From a bacterium (GTDB lineage Bacteria > Patescibacteriota > Gracilibacteria > UBA1369 > LOWO2-01-FULL-3): a stretch of 11,293 nucleotides of DNA. Every line of letters begins with the position of its first letter. Positions within the stretch are counted from its first letter, which is position 1. A model generated the notes under the pieces. It saw only the letters and a program-made list of their open reading frames with translations. It was not told where the DNA came from and did not search any database. The DNA lies in contig JAQBYK010000029.1 in assembly GCA_027622635.1 (NCBI GenBank), positions 1 to 11,293 on the forward strand, in the 5' to 3' direction. The position numbers and the translations under genes are program-made. This document shows, piece by piece, positions 1 to 6,047 of this stretch.

Positions 1-157
1 TCGCGCTATCCGGGCTTACAAGCCCAAGCACAAGTGGTCCAACAATGATCCCGCCAAGAAGTTCACCAAAAATGACGGGTAGAGAGATCATTCTGAAAAT
101 CTTTCCCATCACCCAAACAACGACCATCAGGATCAGCAAACTGTGAAATTCCTCCAT
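1..157 (-). CDS. Cation:proton antiporter (CPA2/KefB-like), N-terminal fragment
   Basis: The frame opens at the ATG at 157 and runs off the left edge after 52 codons without a stop. It reads as a hydrophobic first helix (residues about 5-20), a short basic turn (GKIFRMISLP) and a second helix containing VIFGELLGGIIVGPLVLG. That second segment matches the start of Na+/H+ exchanger-fold proteins (LP-x-hydrophobic-GE-L-x-G-x2-GP), which move K+ or Na+ against protons across the inner membrane. Whether later domains such as RCK/TrkA-N are present cannot be seen. It lies 27 bp after the cysteine hydrolase stop on the same strand, so it may be the operon's last visible gene, but it also has its own TATACT box 9 nt upstream. 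There is no Shine-Dalgarno. The family call is good; ion specificity is unknown. Confidence 0.75.
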   Translation of the reverse strand, partial: MEEFHSLLILMVVVWVMGKIFRMISLPVIFGELLGGIIVGPLVLGLVSPDSA

Positions 158-166
158 AGCTAAGGG

Positions 167-172
167 AGTATA
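167..172 (-). promoter_or_regulatory. Candidate extended -10 box for the antiporter gene
   Basis: Read on the minus strand this is TATACT preceded by TGA (TG-n-TATACT, extended -10 form), ending 9 nt before the antiporter ATG. No good -35 is seen. If used, the transcript would begin only 2-3 nt before the start codon. Confidence 0.35.
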
Positions 173-184
173 TCAAAATATCCT

Positions 185-805
185 TTAAGATGAAAATCCG
201 ATTTGATCAATTGAGGAAAGAATTTTAACTTCGGCTGATCGAATCTCATCAATTACTTGTCTTATGTTGTAAGAAGTGCGAGCACCTACCAAATCTAAGG
301 GGATAATGCATTGTACATTATGTTCCGCCAATGCCTTTTGCAGCGATATGGAAGTTTGTTTAATACAAGAAGTTGTAGTTGCTCCACCAAATATGACATT
401 TCTAACTCCTGAAGCCACTTGGCTCATTATCCAAGTACGGAATTCTTCTTCTTTTGTAGCATCATTATCATGTTTTGTAATAATTTTCGCGTGTTCTGGG
501 GGACTAATCCCATCTGCCCACTTTGAGTCATTTGCATTATCCCAATCCGACAAAGGAGTCACTGAAGGTGGAACAGCGCCTGGTGCAAACTGATCAGGTG
601 TGTATTCTGAACGTATAAAAAGTACTTTGGCTGCATCCGGTAAGGAATCTACAAAGTCCTGACAATTTATTAGTGCTTTTCTTATTTCCCGTAATTCTGG
701 TAATCCGAAGTCTTTGCCAAATCGTCCGTCTTGATCTGCTATTCCCTTTAGTGCATCCATAACAACAACCAAAGTTTCCTGTGGCTTTAATGTGAGAGTT
801 TGCAT
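185..805 (-). CDS. Isochorismatase-like cysteine hydrolase
   Basis: A 206-residue alpha/beta hydrolase of the isochorismatase superfamily, a normal length for a single-domain member. The expected catalytic triad is visible: Asp17 after the first strand (LVVVMDALKG), Lys111 in IITKHDNDA, and Cys147 in GGATTTSCIKQTS, on the nucleophile loop that normally reads G-x-x-T-x-x-C. The nicotinamidase metal motif (D-x-H and a second His) is absent from the region after strand two (FIRSEYTPDQF), so PncA activity is unlikely. Family members hydrolyse amides, N-carbamoyl compounds or vinyl ethers; the substrate here cannot be told. The ATG lies 3 bases after the malic enzyme stop with no ribosome-binding site, so it is probably translated by coupling within the purA operon. 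It ends in TAA. Confidence 0.85.
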   Translation of the reverse strand: MQTLTLKPQETLVVVMDALKGIADQDGRFGKDFGLPELREIRKALINCQDFVDSLPDAAKVLFIRSEYTPDQFAPGAVPPSVTPLSDWDNANDSKWADGISPPEHAKIITKHDNDATKEEEFRTWIMSQVASGVRNVIFGGATTTSCIKQTSISLQKALAEHNVQCIIPLDLVGARTSYNIRQVIDEIRSAEVKILSSIDQIGFSS

Positions 806-808
806 TTT

Positions 809-2131
809 CTATTGCCAGTTAGGTAGTATTCTTTTAAATACTTCATTTTCGTAGGCGTCGATATCGTCGATATTGATTGTTGACGCACCTGATTCCATAG
901 CCGCTTTTGCTACCATTTTGGCAACTCGAGGCACAACGCGCAAATCAAATATTTTTGGAATGATGTAAGAGTTTTTTAGAGGATTCTCACCTTTGAAAAT
1001 TCCCGCCTGAGTATCTTCCGGATAAGCGTTTTCCACTATATCCTTAATCTGCCCTTCCAATGGTTCTGTAGTTAGCTGAGCCAGTGCCTCTGCGGCTGCA
1101 ATTTTCATTTCTTTGTTAATTGTGTGGCATCGTGTGTCCAGTGTCGCCCTGAAAATACCCGGAAATCCCAGGACATTATTTACCTGGTTTGGAAAATCAG
1201 TTCGACCTGTCGCGACTATGGCTGCTCCCGCTTCTTTGGCCTTATCAGGCATAATCTCGGGGACAGGATTGGCGGCCGCAAAAATAATCGGGTCGCTTGC
1301 CATGGATTTCACCATATTTGCGCTCAATACGTCCGGTGCGGAAACTCCTATAAACACATCTGAGCCTTTGATCGCTTCTTCCAAGGTTGTGGTTTCGCTA
1401 CCTTCACCCTGTTGCGCGAATTCTTCCTTATATTTATTAAGATTGTCTCTGTTTTTTGTGATTAGCCCTTTGCTGTCGCACATGAAAATTTGCTCTTTAG
1501 ATATACCATAATGTATGAGCAAGCGAGCAATTGATATACCTGCTGCGCCTGCGCCGTTGATTAATATCTTTATTTTCCTAAGCTCTTTTCCCACTACTTT
1601 TAAAGAATTTATCAAAGCTGCCAGCATTATTACCGCCGTACCGTCCTGGTCGTCATGAAAAACAGGTATGGACATCTCTTTATCCAGTCTGGTTTGCAAC
1701 TCAAAACATAGTGGTGCCCCTATGTCTTCGAGATTTATTCCTCCAAGATTTGGCTCAAGAGATTTTACTGCGGTCATGAAATCTTCCAGGTAGTTTTCTT
1801 TGCCAAGCCTGAGACAAAGTGGATAAGCATCCACATCTGAGAATTTTTTGAATAAAACCGACTTACCCTCCATAACCGGAAGTCCGGCTTCCGGACCTAT
1901 GTTTCCAAGTCCAAGTACTGCCGTGCCATCACTTATGATAGCGACAGTATTCCCACGATTTGTGTACTTCCATACGTCTTCAGTATTAGCTTTTATCTCT
2001 AAACATGGTTTGGACACCCATGGAGTATATGCAAGAGACAGATCATCCTGTGTCTTTAATGGTTTTGACGCCGCTATTTTTAATTTGCCAGCCGGTGAAC
2101 TGCTGTGATATTTGAGTGCTTCTTCCTCCAT
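809..2131 (-). CDS. Malic enzyme (malate dehydrogenase, oxaloacetate-decarboxylating)
   Basis: A 440-residue short bacterial-type malic enzyme, which oxidatively decarboxylates malate to pyruvate using NAD(P)+ and a divalent metal in the cytoplasm. Visible landmarks: catalytic Tyr35 in AYTPWVSKPC, catalytic Lys90 in MEGKSVLFKKF, metal ligands Glu135-Asp136 (INLEDIGAP) and Asp161 (FHDDQDGTA), Rossmann loop GAGAAG at 193-198, then AAANPVPEI and TDFPNQVNNVLGFPGIF. Two conserved positions differ: the Gly of YTPGV is Trp38, and the His of DDQHGTA is Asp163. Cofactor preference (maeA versus maeB type) is not assigned. Its ATG overlaps the purA stop by one base (TAATG), typical of translational coupling, and the first codons ATGGAGGAA are purine-rich. 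The stop is TAG, 3 bases before the next gene. Family assignment is firm. Confidence 0.93.
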   Translation of the reverse strand: MEEEALKYHSSSPAGKLKIAASKPLKTQDDLSLAYTPWVSKPCLEIKANTEDVWKYTNRGNTVAIISDGTAVLGLGNIGPEAGLPVMEGKSVLFKKFSDVDAYPLCLRLGKENYLEDFMTAVKSLEPNLGGINLEDIGAPLCFELQTRLDKEMSIPVFHDDQDGTAVIMLAALINSLKVVGKELRKIKILINGAGAAGISIARLLIHYGISKEQIFMCDSKGLITKNRDNLNKYKEEFAQQGEGSETTTLEEAIKGSDVFIGVSAPDVLSANMVKSMASDPIIFAAANPVPEIMPDKAKEAGAAIVATGRTDFPNQVNNVLGFPGIFRATLDTRCHTINKEMKIAAAEALAQLTTEPLEGQIKDIVENAYPEDTQAGIFKGENPLKNSYIIPKIFDLRVVPRVAKMVAKAAMESGASTINIDDIDAYENEVFKRILPNWQ

Positions 2132-3525
2132 TAGAATTTTATATATTGTCTTCTTTGTGGACCGACTCCAATGCCGGCTACTTTTGTACCGGTTTGGTCT
2201 TCAATGTTTTTTAGAAGGTCTTTGAGTGCTTGAGGCAACTGTGAAGCATCTGTTAGCTCTGAGATGTCCTCTGAAAACGCATCAAAATACTCAGTATGTT
2301 TTTTTACTCTGTAATATGCGCTTGTTGACCCAGGCACGTAATCTATTATTTCATTATCCAACTCATACGACGTAACCAATGGCACTTTCCCCTTTGAGGT
2401 CTTTGAGAACTCATTTAACAGATCGCATTTGGTTATTGCCAATTCGCTTACTCCGTTCATTTGGATAGCATAATTTAGTTGCACCATGTCCAGTGCTCCG
2501 ATTCTTCTCGGTCTTGTTGAAACAGTGCCGTATTCGCTTGAGAGAATGCGAAGGGCCTTGCTCATCTCAAATTCATCTTCTGATTTTATTAGATCATCTA
2601 TGTCATATTTTTCCTCAACCGATCTACCGTATCTAGGTCCGTCACCCTCTGATTGCATACAGTAATCTTCCGATTGTTTTCCACCAAATTCCGAGGCAAA
2701 TGGTCCATGTCCCACTCTAGACATCAAAGCTTTTGCGACTCCAATGGTTTTACGATGAAAATTTGGTGAAAGATCCCCACCAAAATATGCTGCGGCCGCA
2801 ATAGTATTACTTGAGGTAACATAAGGAACCGATCCTTTAGTCACATCAAGCATGCAGGACTGAGCTCCTTCGAATAGCACATTTGCTCCACCCCTGACTC
2901 TCTTTGAAATGAACAGAGTATCCGGCTCTATAAATTGTCGAATTTTTCTAAAGGTTTCTTTTAGTTTGTTAAAATCAAAATTACTGTCCAGGTTGTACAT
3001 TTTTGTAGCAGCTTCTAGATTCTTCTCCATTAAACCAAAAAAGTGATCTGGGTCATCGTATAAATCACCTGTTCTTATGTTTACAATTCTATCCCCCATC
3101 ATTCTATATGCTTTGTCCGCATAACAAGGGCCAATACCTTTTTTTGTGGTGCCGATAGTCTTGCCCATTTGAGCATCTATGAGAATGTGATGAGGTTGCA
3201 CAATGCTAGCCTGAGATGAGATTTTTAGACGATCTTTTAAGGGTAATCCAAGTTTTTCAATTTTATCCACTTCATTTGCCACAGTTTCAATGTTGACTAC
3301 ACAACCTGACCCAATATAAAGAAGCTTGTCTTCGTAAAAGATTGCTGAAGGTATTTGGTTGAGTGCTACTTTTCCGCCTTCCTTAGTTTCAATTGTATGT
3401 CCGGCATTAGCTCCACCATTAAAACGTGCCACTATATCATAACCCGGAGCAAGATTATCAACAATTCTTGCCTTTCCTTCATCTCCATATTGAAGTCCTA
3501 ACACAACGTCTGCGTATCCTGCCAT
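2131..3525 (-). CDS. purA: Adenylosuccinate synthetase
   Basis: Catalyses IMP + aspartate + GTP to adenylosuccinate, the first committed step from IMP to AMP. Landmarks: GDEGK phosphate loop with catalytic Asp15 (QYGDEGKARIVD), catalytic His43 (NGGANAGHTI), GTTKKGIGP at 125-133, LFEGAQ at 217-222, PYVTSSN at 234-240, and STRPRR at 336-341. At 464 residues it is longer than E. coli PurA (about 432). The extra length sits mainly at residues 281-331, an acidic stretch between the GPFPTE-like and TGRPRR-like motifs. The second motif reads VSTRPRR where TTGRPRR or TVTGRPRR is usual. It is the first gene of the minus-strand operon and diverges from the surface protein gene across a 101-bp promoter region. 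There is no Shine-Dalgarno; a TAAATT box ends 6 nt before the ATG. Stop TAA overlaps the malic enzyme start. Confidence 0.93.
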   Translation of the reverse strand: MAGYADVVLGLQYGDEGKARIVDNLAPGYDIVARFNGGANAGHTIETKEGGKVALNQIPSAIFYEDKLLYIGSGCVVNIETVANEVDKIEKLGLPLKDRLKISSQASIVQPHHILIDAQMGKTIGTTKKGIGPCYADKAYRMMGDRIVNIRTGDLYDDPDHFFGLMEKNLEAATKMYNLDSNFDFNKLKETFRKIRQFIEPDTLFISKRVRGGANVLFEGAQSCMLDVTKGSVPYVTSSNTIAAAAYFGGDLSPNFHRKTIGVAKALMSRVGHGPFASEFGGKQSEDYCMQSEGDGPRYGRSVEEKYDIDDLIKSEDEFEMSKALRILSSEYGTVSTRPRRIGALDMVQLNYAIQMNGVSELAITKCDLLNEFSKTSKGKVPLVTSYELDNEIIDYVPGSTSAYYRVKKHTEYFDAFSEDISELTDASQLPQALKDLLKNIEDQTGTKVAGIGVGPQRRQYIKF

Positions 3526-3531
3526 ATGTAA

Positions 3532-3537
3532 AATTTA
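3532..3537 (-). promoter_or_regulatory. Candidate -10 box of the purA operon, leaderless spacing
   Basis: Minus-strand TAAATT followed by exactly 6 nt (TTACAT) and the purA ATG, so transcription would start at or next to the start codon. A perfect 8-bp palindrome CCAATTGG (3541-3548) sits 3 bp upstream, in the -10/-35 spacer, where a repressor could bind. No convincing -35 is visible. Confidence 0.4.
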
Positions 3538-3614
3538 AGCCCAATTGGAATTTATATTATTTGGATGATAGAGTCTAATGAAAATTTGTGTTGCACGCTA
3601 GACCTAAAATAGAC

Positions 3615-3620
3615 TATGCT
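3615..3620 (+). promoter_or_regulatory. Candidate -10 box of the surface protein gene, leaderless spacing
   Basis: TATGCT, then exactly 6 nt (TTTGGT), then ATG at 3627. A weak TTGCAC lies 18 bp upstream at 3591-3596. This placement decides the start: the in-frame GTG at 3588 would lie upstream of the inferred transcription start. Confidence 0.4.
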
Positions 3621-3626
3621 TTTGGT

Positions 3627-5177
3627 ATGGATAATCTTACTCCTCAACCTCCTCCTGTGGTTGAACCTTCTCCCCTCTCCAAGAGTGGATCAGTTTGGAA
3701 GGTTATTGTTTTGATTGTTGTTCTTTTGGGTCTTTCCGCTGCCGGTTATTTTGCTTATCAGAAATTCTTTGGTGGCAGTAGTGGTGTTGCTTTATCATTG
3801 CCACCTGGACTTGAGAAATATGCAGTTGGGGAGGATGCTCAAGCCTTGATTTTGGTGAGAAATGATTCAGAAATTATTGATATTTTAGAGAATTTTGATG
3901 TACCAATTGATGTAGAGTCTTTTAAAAATGCCATTTTCCTAGCTAAGAAAGAAGGGCGCGATGAAGTCATGGCAGCTGCTCTGCAATTTGACTCTGAAGA
4001 AAGTGCAGCGAGCGTCAAAGAATGGCTTGTTTCTCAGCCTAATCTTTTTGATGCTGATATAGTAATTGATGGAAACATAATTATTATGAGCTCAGGCGGC
4101 GGGTTTGACGGCCTTAGTGGTTCTTTATATGATAATCCTCTAATTGAGAATATTGGTGCTGATCACGTAGATGATCAGATTGTCATGGTTTTTGATGCAA
4201 TTGCCATTCCGGATTTCAATATTAATTCACTTATTTTGAATGCATTACTGGCAGCACCACCGCTGGCGCAAAATGTGGTGGAAGATAAATCCTTTTTCCC
4301 AGTTGCCCATGCTGCTGGTTTGCTTCAGGCTGGAGATAATCCTATTTTGTTGCATTCTGAACCTGACGATCGAACAGAAGCTCTTCAAGCCATGTCATTA
4401 CTTAGGTATAGCAAATCTAATGGACTATTCATTAATTTGGAAAGTGGAAAGTTGATTATAGCTTTGGTCAGTGAGTTGGTAGCAGAAGATGAGATTGCAG
4501 AATTTTTTGAGGATTTAGGTGCGGGTATGGGAGAGACTTTGGATGCTTCTGACGATGAACTCGAGGAAATTAAAGAATTCTATGAAGAGGGTTTGAGTAG
4601 TTTGGAGGACAGTATTCCTAAAATAGAAGATTTATTTAAAAACATTCCTTCTGTTCCACCAGGTGCTGAAATGGACGTTGAACTAAAGGAACTCACCTTC
4701 TCAATTATTTTTGAAGTCCCTGTGCTAGCTTTGGTTGGTCTCTACCAGAAACAGATGGAAGGGTCTGCTTCAAATGCGAAGGATGCGCAAAGGGCAGTAA
4801 TACTACGGAAGACTCAAGCTGCTTTGATAGTGGGTTTACTTGAAAGCGGTTTTCTTCCAGAAGAATCAATGTGTATTGAGGATCTTAGCGTTGTTGATGC
4901 AGATATGCTTAATACTCTCCATGAAGAGACGGCGTTTGGTGATTTAAGTTGTAATATTGGTTATTATCAGCGTATTCCTGGTAAAGGCATCCTTCTTTGG
5001 GCGAAGGTTGATAATGTGAAAAATGGCAATACTGAGTTAACTCCTGAAACTATTGTAAGTGATGATATTGATAAGTATTCCTTTTCAAATTTCGAGGGTG
5101 AGTATTATGCAATTTTTGTTGAGAACGATGATACTGAAGAGGAGGAAGTAGAAGAAAATAAAAAAGTTGAGCGTTGA
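3627..5177 (+). CDS. Single-pass surface protein with pilin-like C-terminal domain
   Basis: From the ATG at 3627 this is 516 residues: a proline-rich cytoplasmic tail (1-22), one membrane helix (about 24-44), then a long acidic extracytoplasmic region. The first part, opening LPPGLEKYAVGEDAQALILV, recalls DUF3352-type lipoprotein/surface domains, but that match is from memory. From residue 384 it reads AKDAQRAVILRKTQAALIV, like the alpha-1 C-terminal helix of CPR type IV pilins, followed by a region with NIGYYQRIPGKGILLWAKVD that resembles their terminal beta-sheet. The only two cysteines (416 and 442) are both in this tail and could form a pilin-like disulfide. There is no class III pilin signal peptide and no signal peptidase II lipobox. 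The acidic C-terminus has a run of Glu. It stands alone, divergent from purA. An in-frame GTG at 3588 would add 13 residues. The role is probably cell-surface structure or adhesion (inference). Confidence 0.75.
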   Translation: MDNLTPQPPPVVEPSPLSKSGSVWKVIVLIVVLLGLSAAGYFAYQKFFGGSSGVALSLPPGLEKYAVGEDAQALILVRNDSEIIDILENFDVPIDVESFKNAIFLAKKEGRDEVMAAALQFDSEESAASVKEWLVSQPNLFDADIVIDGNIIIMSSGGGFDGLSGSLYDNPLIENIGADHVDDQIVMVFDAIAIPDFNINSLILNALLAAPPLAQNVVEDKSFFPVAHAAGLLQAGDNPILLHSEPDDRTEALQAMSLLRYSKSNGLFINLESGKLIIALVSELVAEDEIAEFFEDLGAGMGETLDASDDELEEIKEFYEEGLSSLEDSIPKIEDLFKNIPSVPPGAEMDVELKELTFSIIFEVPVLALVGLYQKQMEGSASNAKDAQRAVILRKTQAALIVGLLESGFLPEESMCIEDLSVVDADMLNTLHEETAFGDLSCNIGYYQRIPGKGILLWAKVDNVKNGNTELTPETIVSDDIDKYSFSNFEGEYYAIFVENDDTEEEEVEENKKVER

Positions 5178-5496
5178 TTCTAGTCATTTCTAATAGTTTT
5201 GCAGCCTCGGCAAACAAAATTTATCTTTTTTCATTTCATCTAAATCGAATTCCGAATATTTGTTGACAGCGGTCACTCTTGCTTTACTTCTTTTCTCTTC
5301 TTATTTGACAAAATTGGAGAGAAACTTTTTATTTTGTGACAATTGTTACTTACTTTATTTGTTGATTTGAATATATTTATATATGAGGGCGATCGTGCAA
5401 AAAGTATTGCCTACGAAAAATAGGAGGTTAGGGAATAATCTTTACTGGAATAGTTCTCAATCATTTTATTGTGGGCTATTTGTATTCTCTACCTTT
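5178..5496. other. 319-bp gap without a convincing gene, with promoter-like and palindromic sequence
   Basis: This region lies between convergent genes. It holds the weak terminator at 5196-5231, two perfect TTGACA hexamers (5263-5268 and 5305-5310), each with only a poor -10 at proper spacing, and a pyrimidine-rich tract between them. It also has an imperfect 14-bp palindrome GTGACAATTGTTAC (5336-5349) with a perfect ACAATTGT core, and a very AT-rich stretch leading to an ATG at 5383. No tRNA, CRISPR or insertion sequence was seen. Confidence 0.5.
5196..5231 (+). terminator. Weak candidate terminator after the surface protein gene
   Basis: GTTTTGC (5196-5202) pairs with GCAAAC (5210-5215) with one bulged T and a 7-nt loop. 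A six-T run follows at 5226-5231, after a 10-nt gap. The stem is short and the T-run is displaced, so this is tentative. Confidence 0.3.
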
Positions 5497-5523
5497 CTAC
5501 ACAAAGAAGAGTGCTGCGATTAG
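5383..5523 (+). CDS. Possible 46-residue small ORF
   Basis: An ATG at 5383 opens 46 codons ending in TAG at 5521-5523, beginning MRAIVQKVLPTKNRR and ending with two adjacent cysteines (EECCD). TATATT (5372-5377) lies 5 nt before the ATG, close to the spacing seen at other genes here, and two TTGACA hexamers and a palindrome lie upstream. It overlaps the 3' end of the opposing membrane protein gene by 27 bp. No family is recognised, and a frame of this length can arise by chance. Confidence 0.2.
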   Translation: MRAIVQKVLPTKNRRLGNNLYWNSSQSFYCGLFVFSTFLHKEECCD

Positions 5524-5901
5524 TGATAATACTGACAATCCAAACCATATCATGTAATTGTATCTAATTTTTGATCTGCATTGGGACTGCAATACGTCAA
5601 ATATTATTTTGGAATCCTCATCATTCAATTTGTTCGCCTTTAACCTATCAAATAAACCTTCGTTAGAGCAGATTTCTTTACGATGGGTTTCAATTATAAT
5701 TCGAAAATAGAAAAAGATAATGTAGGAAATAATTCCAATATACCAAACCATGGTTACAATATCTTCACCTAATGGCCGCAAAAATATCAATATCCTGAAC
5801 GAGATACCACCAACAAGGCCTAACACAAAAAGTATTTCAGCTAATCTTGGTATGACCTTCCAGTAGTGTTTCTTTTGAATTAATTTCATATTTATTTTCA
5901 T
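5497..5901 (-). CDS. Small three-helix membrane protein of unknown function
   Basis: 134 residues with a short basic N-terminus (KKHYWK), membrane helices at about 20-41 and 49-70, a charged loop at about 71-112 (THRKEICSNEG to SQCRSKIRYN), and a third helix at about 115-134 that ends the protein. I do not recognise the family, and no catalytic motif is visible. The first ATG at 5901 is used here; a second in-frame ATG at 5889 (Met5) is possible. A promoter-like pair on the minus strand, TTGAAA (5928-5933), 17 bp, TATTAC (5905-5910), ends only 3 nt before the first ATG, which slightly favours Met5 as the real start. It is divergent from the flavoprotein gene and convergent with the surface protein gene. 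The stop is TAG. Confidence 0.65.
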   Translation of the reverse strand: MKINMKLIQKKHYWKVIPRLAEILFVLGLVGGISFRILIFLRPLGEDIVTMVWYIGIISYIIFFYFRIIIETHRKEICSNEGLFDRLKANKLNDEDSKIIFDVLQSQCRSKIRYNYMIWFGLSVLSLIAALFFV

Positions 5902-5904
5902 AAT

Positions 5905-5933
5905 GTAATAATGTCCCTATATTACACTTTCAA
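5905..5933 (-). promoter_or_regulatory. Candidate promoter of the three-helix membrane protein gene
   Basis: Minus-strand TTGAAA (5/6 match to TTGACA) and TATTAC (4/6 match to TATAAT) separated by exactly 17 bp. This is the best -35/-10 pair in the window. The predicted start falls inside or just after the first ATG. Confidence 0.4.
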
Positions 5934-5952
5934 ATTGATAAAGGCACAATAT

Positions 5953-5984
5953 TGCTGAGGTGCACTTCACTTCTTTATTCAGCA
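5953..5984. repeat. Inverted repeat TGCTGA/TCAGCA in the divergent promoter region
   Basis: TGCTGA at 5953-5958 and TCAGCA at 5979-5984, 20 bp apart, lie in the 146-bp region between the divergently transcribed membrane protein and flavoprotein genes. This could be a regulator site or chance. Confidence 0.25.
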
Positions 5985-6047
5985 TTTAATACTATTAGGA
6001 CAAAGGATTTGATGCTACTCTAAGCCTGTTTTTCTTTGTTTATACTT

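Noticed and set aside
276..593. 105-codon plus-strand frame inside the cysteine hydrolase gene
   Set aside because: Antisense shadow of a gene with clear catalytic motifs; its translation has no recognisable domain.
185..805. Nicotinamidase (PncA) for the cysteine hydrolase
   Set aside because: The Asp-x-His...His metal-binding residues expected of nicotinamidases are not present.
1113..2108. Plus-strand frames opposite the malic enzyme
   Set aside because: Shadows of a gene whose protein matches its family end to end.
3588..3626. GTG start adding 13 residues to the surface protein
   Set aside because: It lies upstream of the TATGCT box placed 6 nt before the ATG at 3627; the added residues (MLHARPKIDYAFG) do not form a signal sequence.
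5168..5185. UGA recoded as glycine (code 25) at the end of the surface protein gene
   Set aside because: Reading through the TGA adds only Gly-Phe before a TAG, so this site is uninformative, but no long frame in the window contains an internal UGA, which a code-25 genome would be expected to show.
6036..6047. TTG start adding four residues to the flavoprotein
   Set aside because: Family members begin directly with the beta strand of the dinucleotide fold, which the ATG at 6048 gives.
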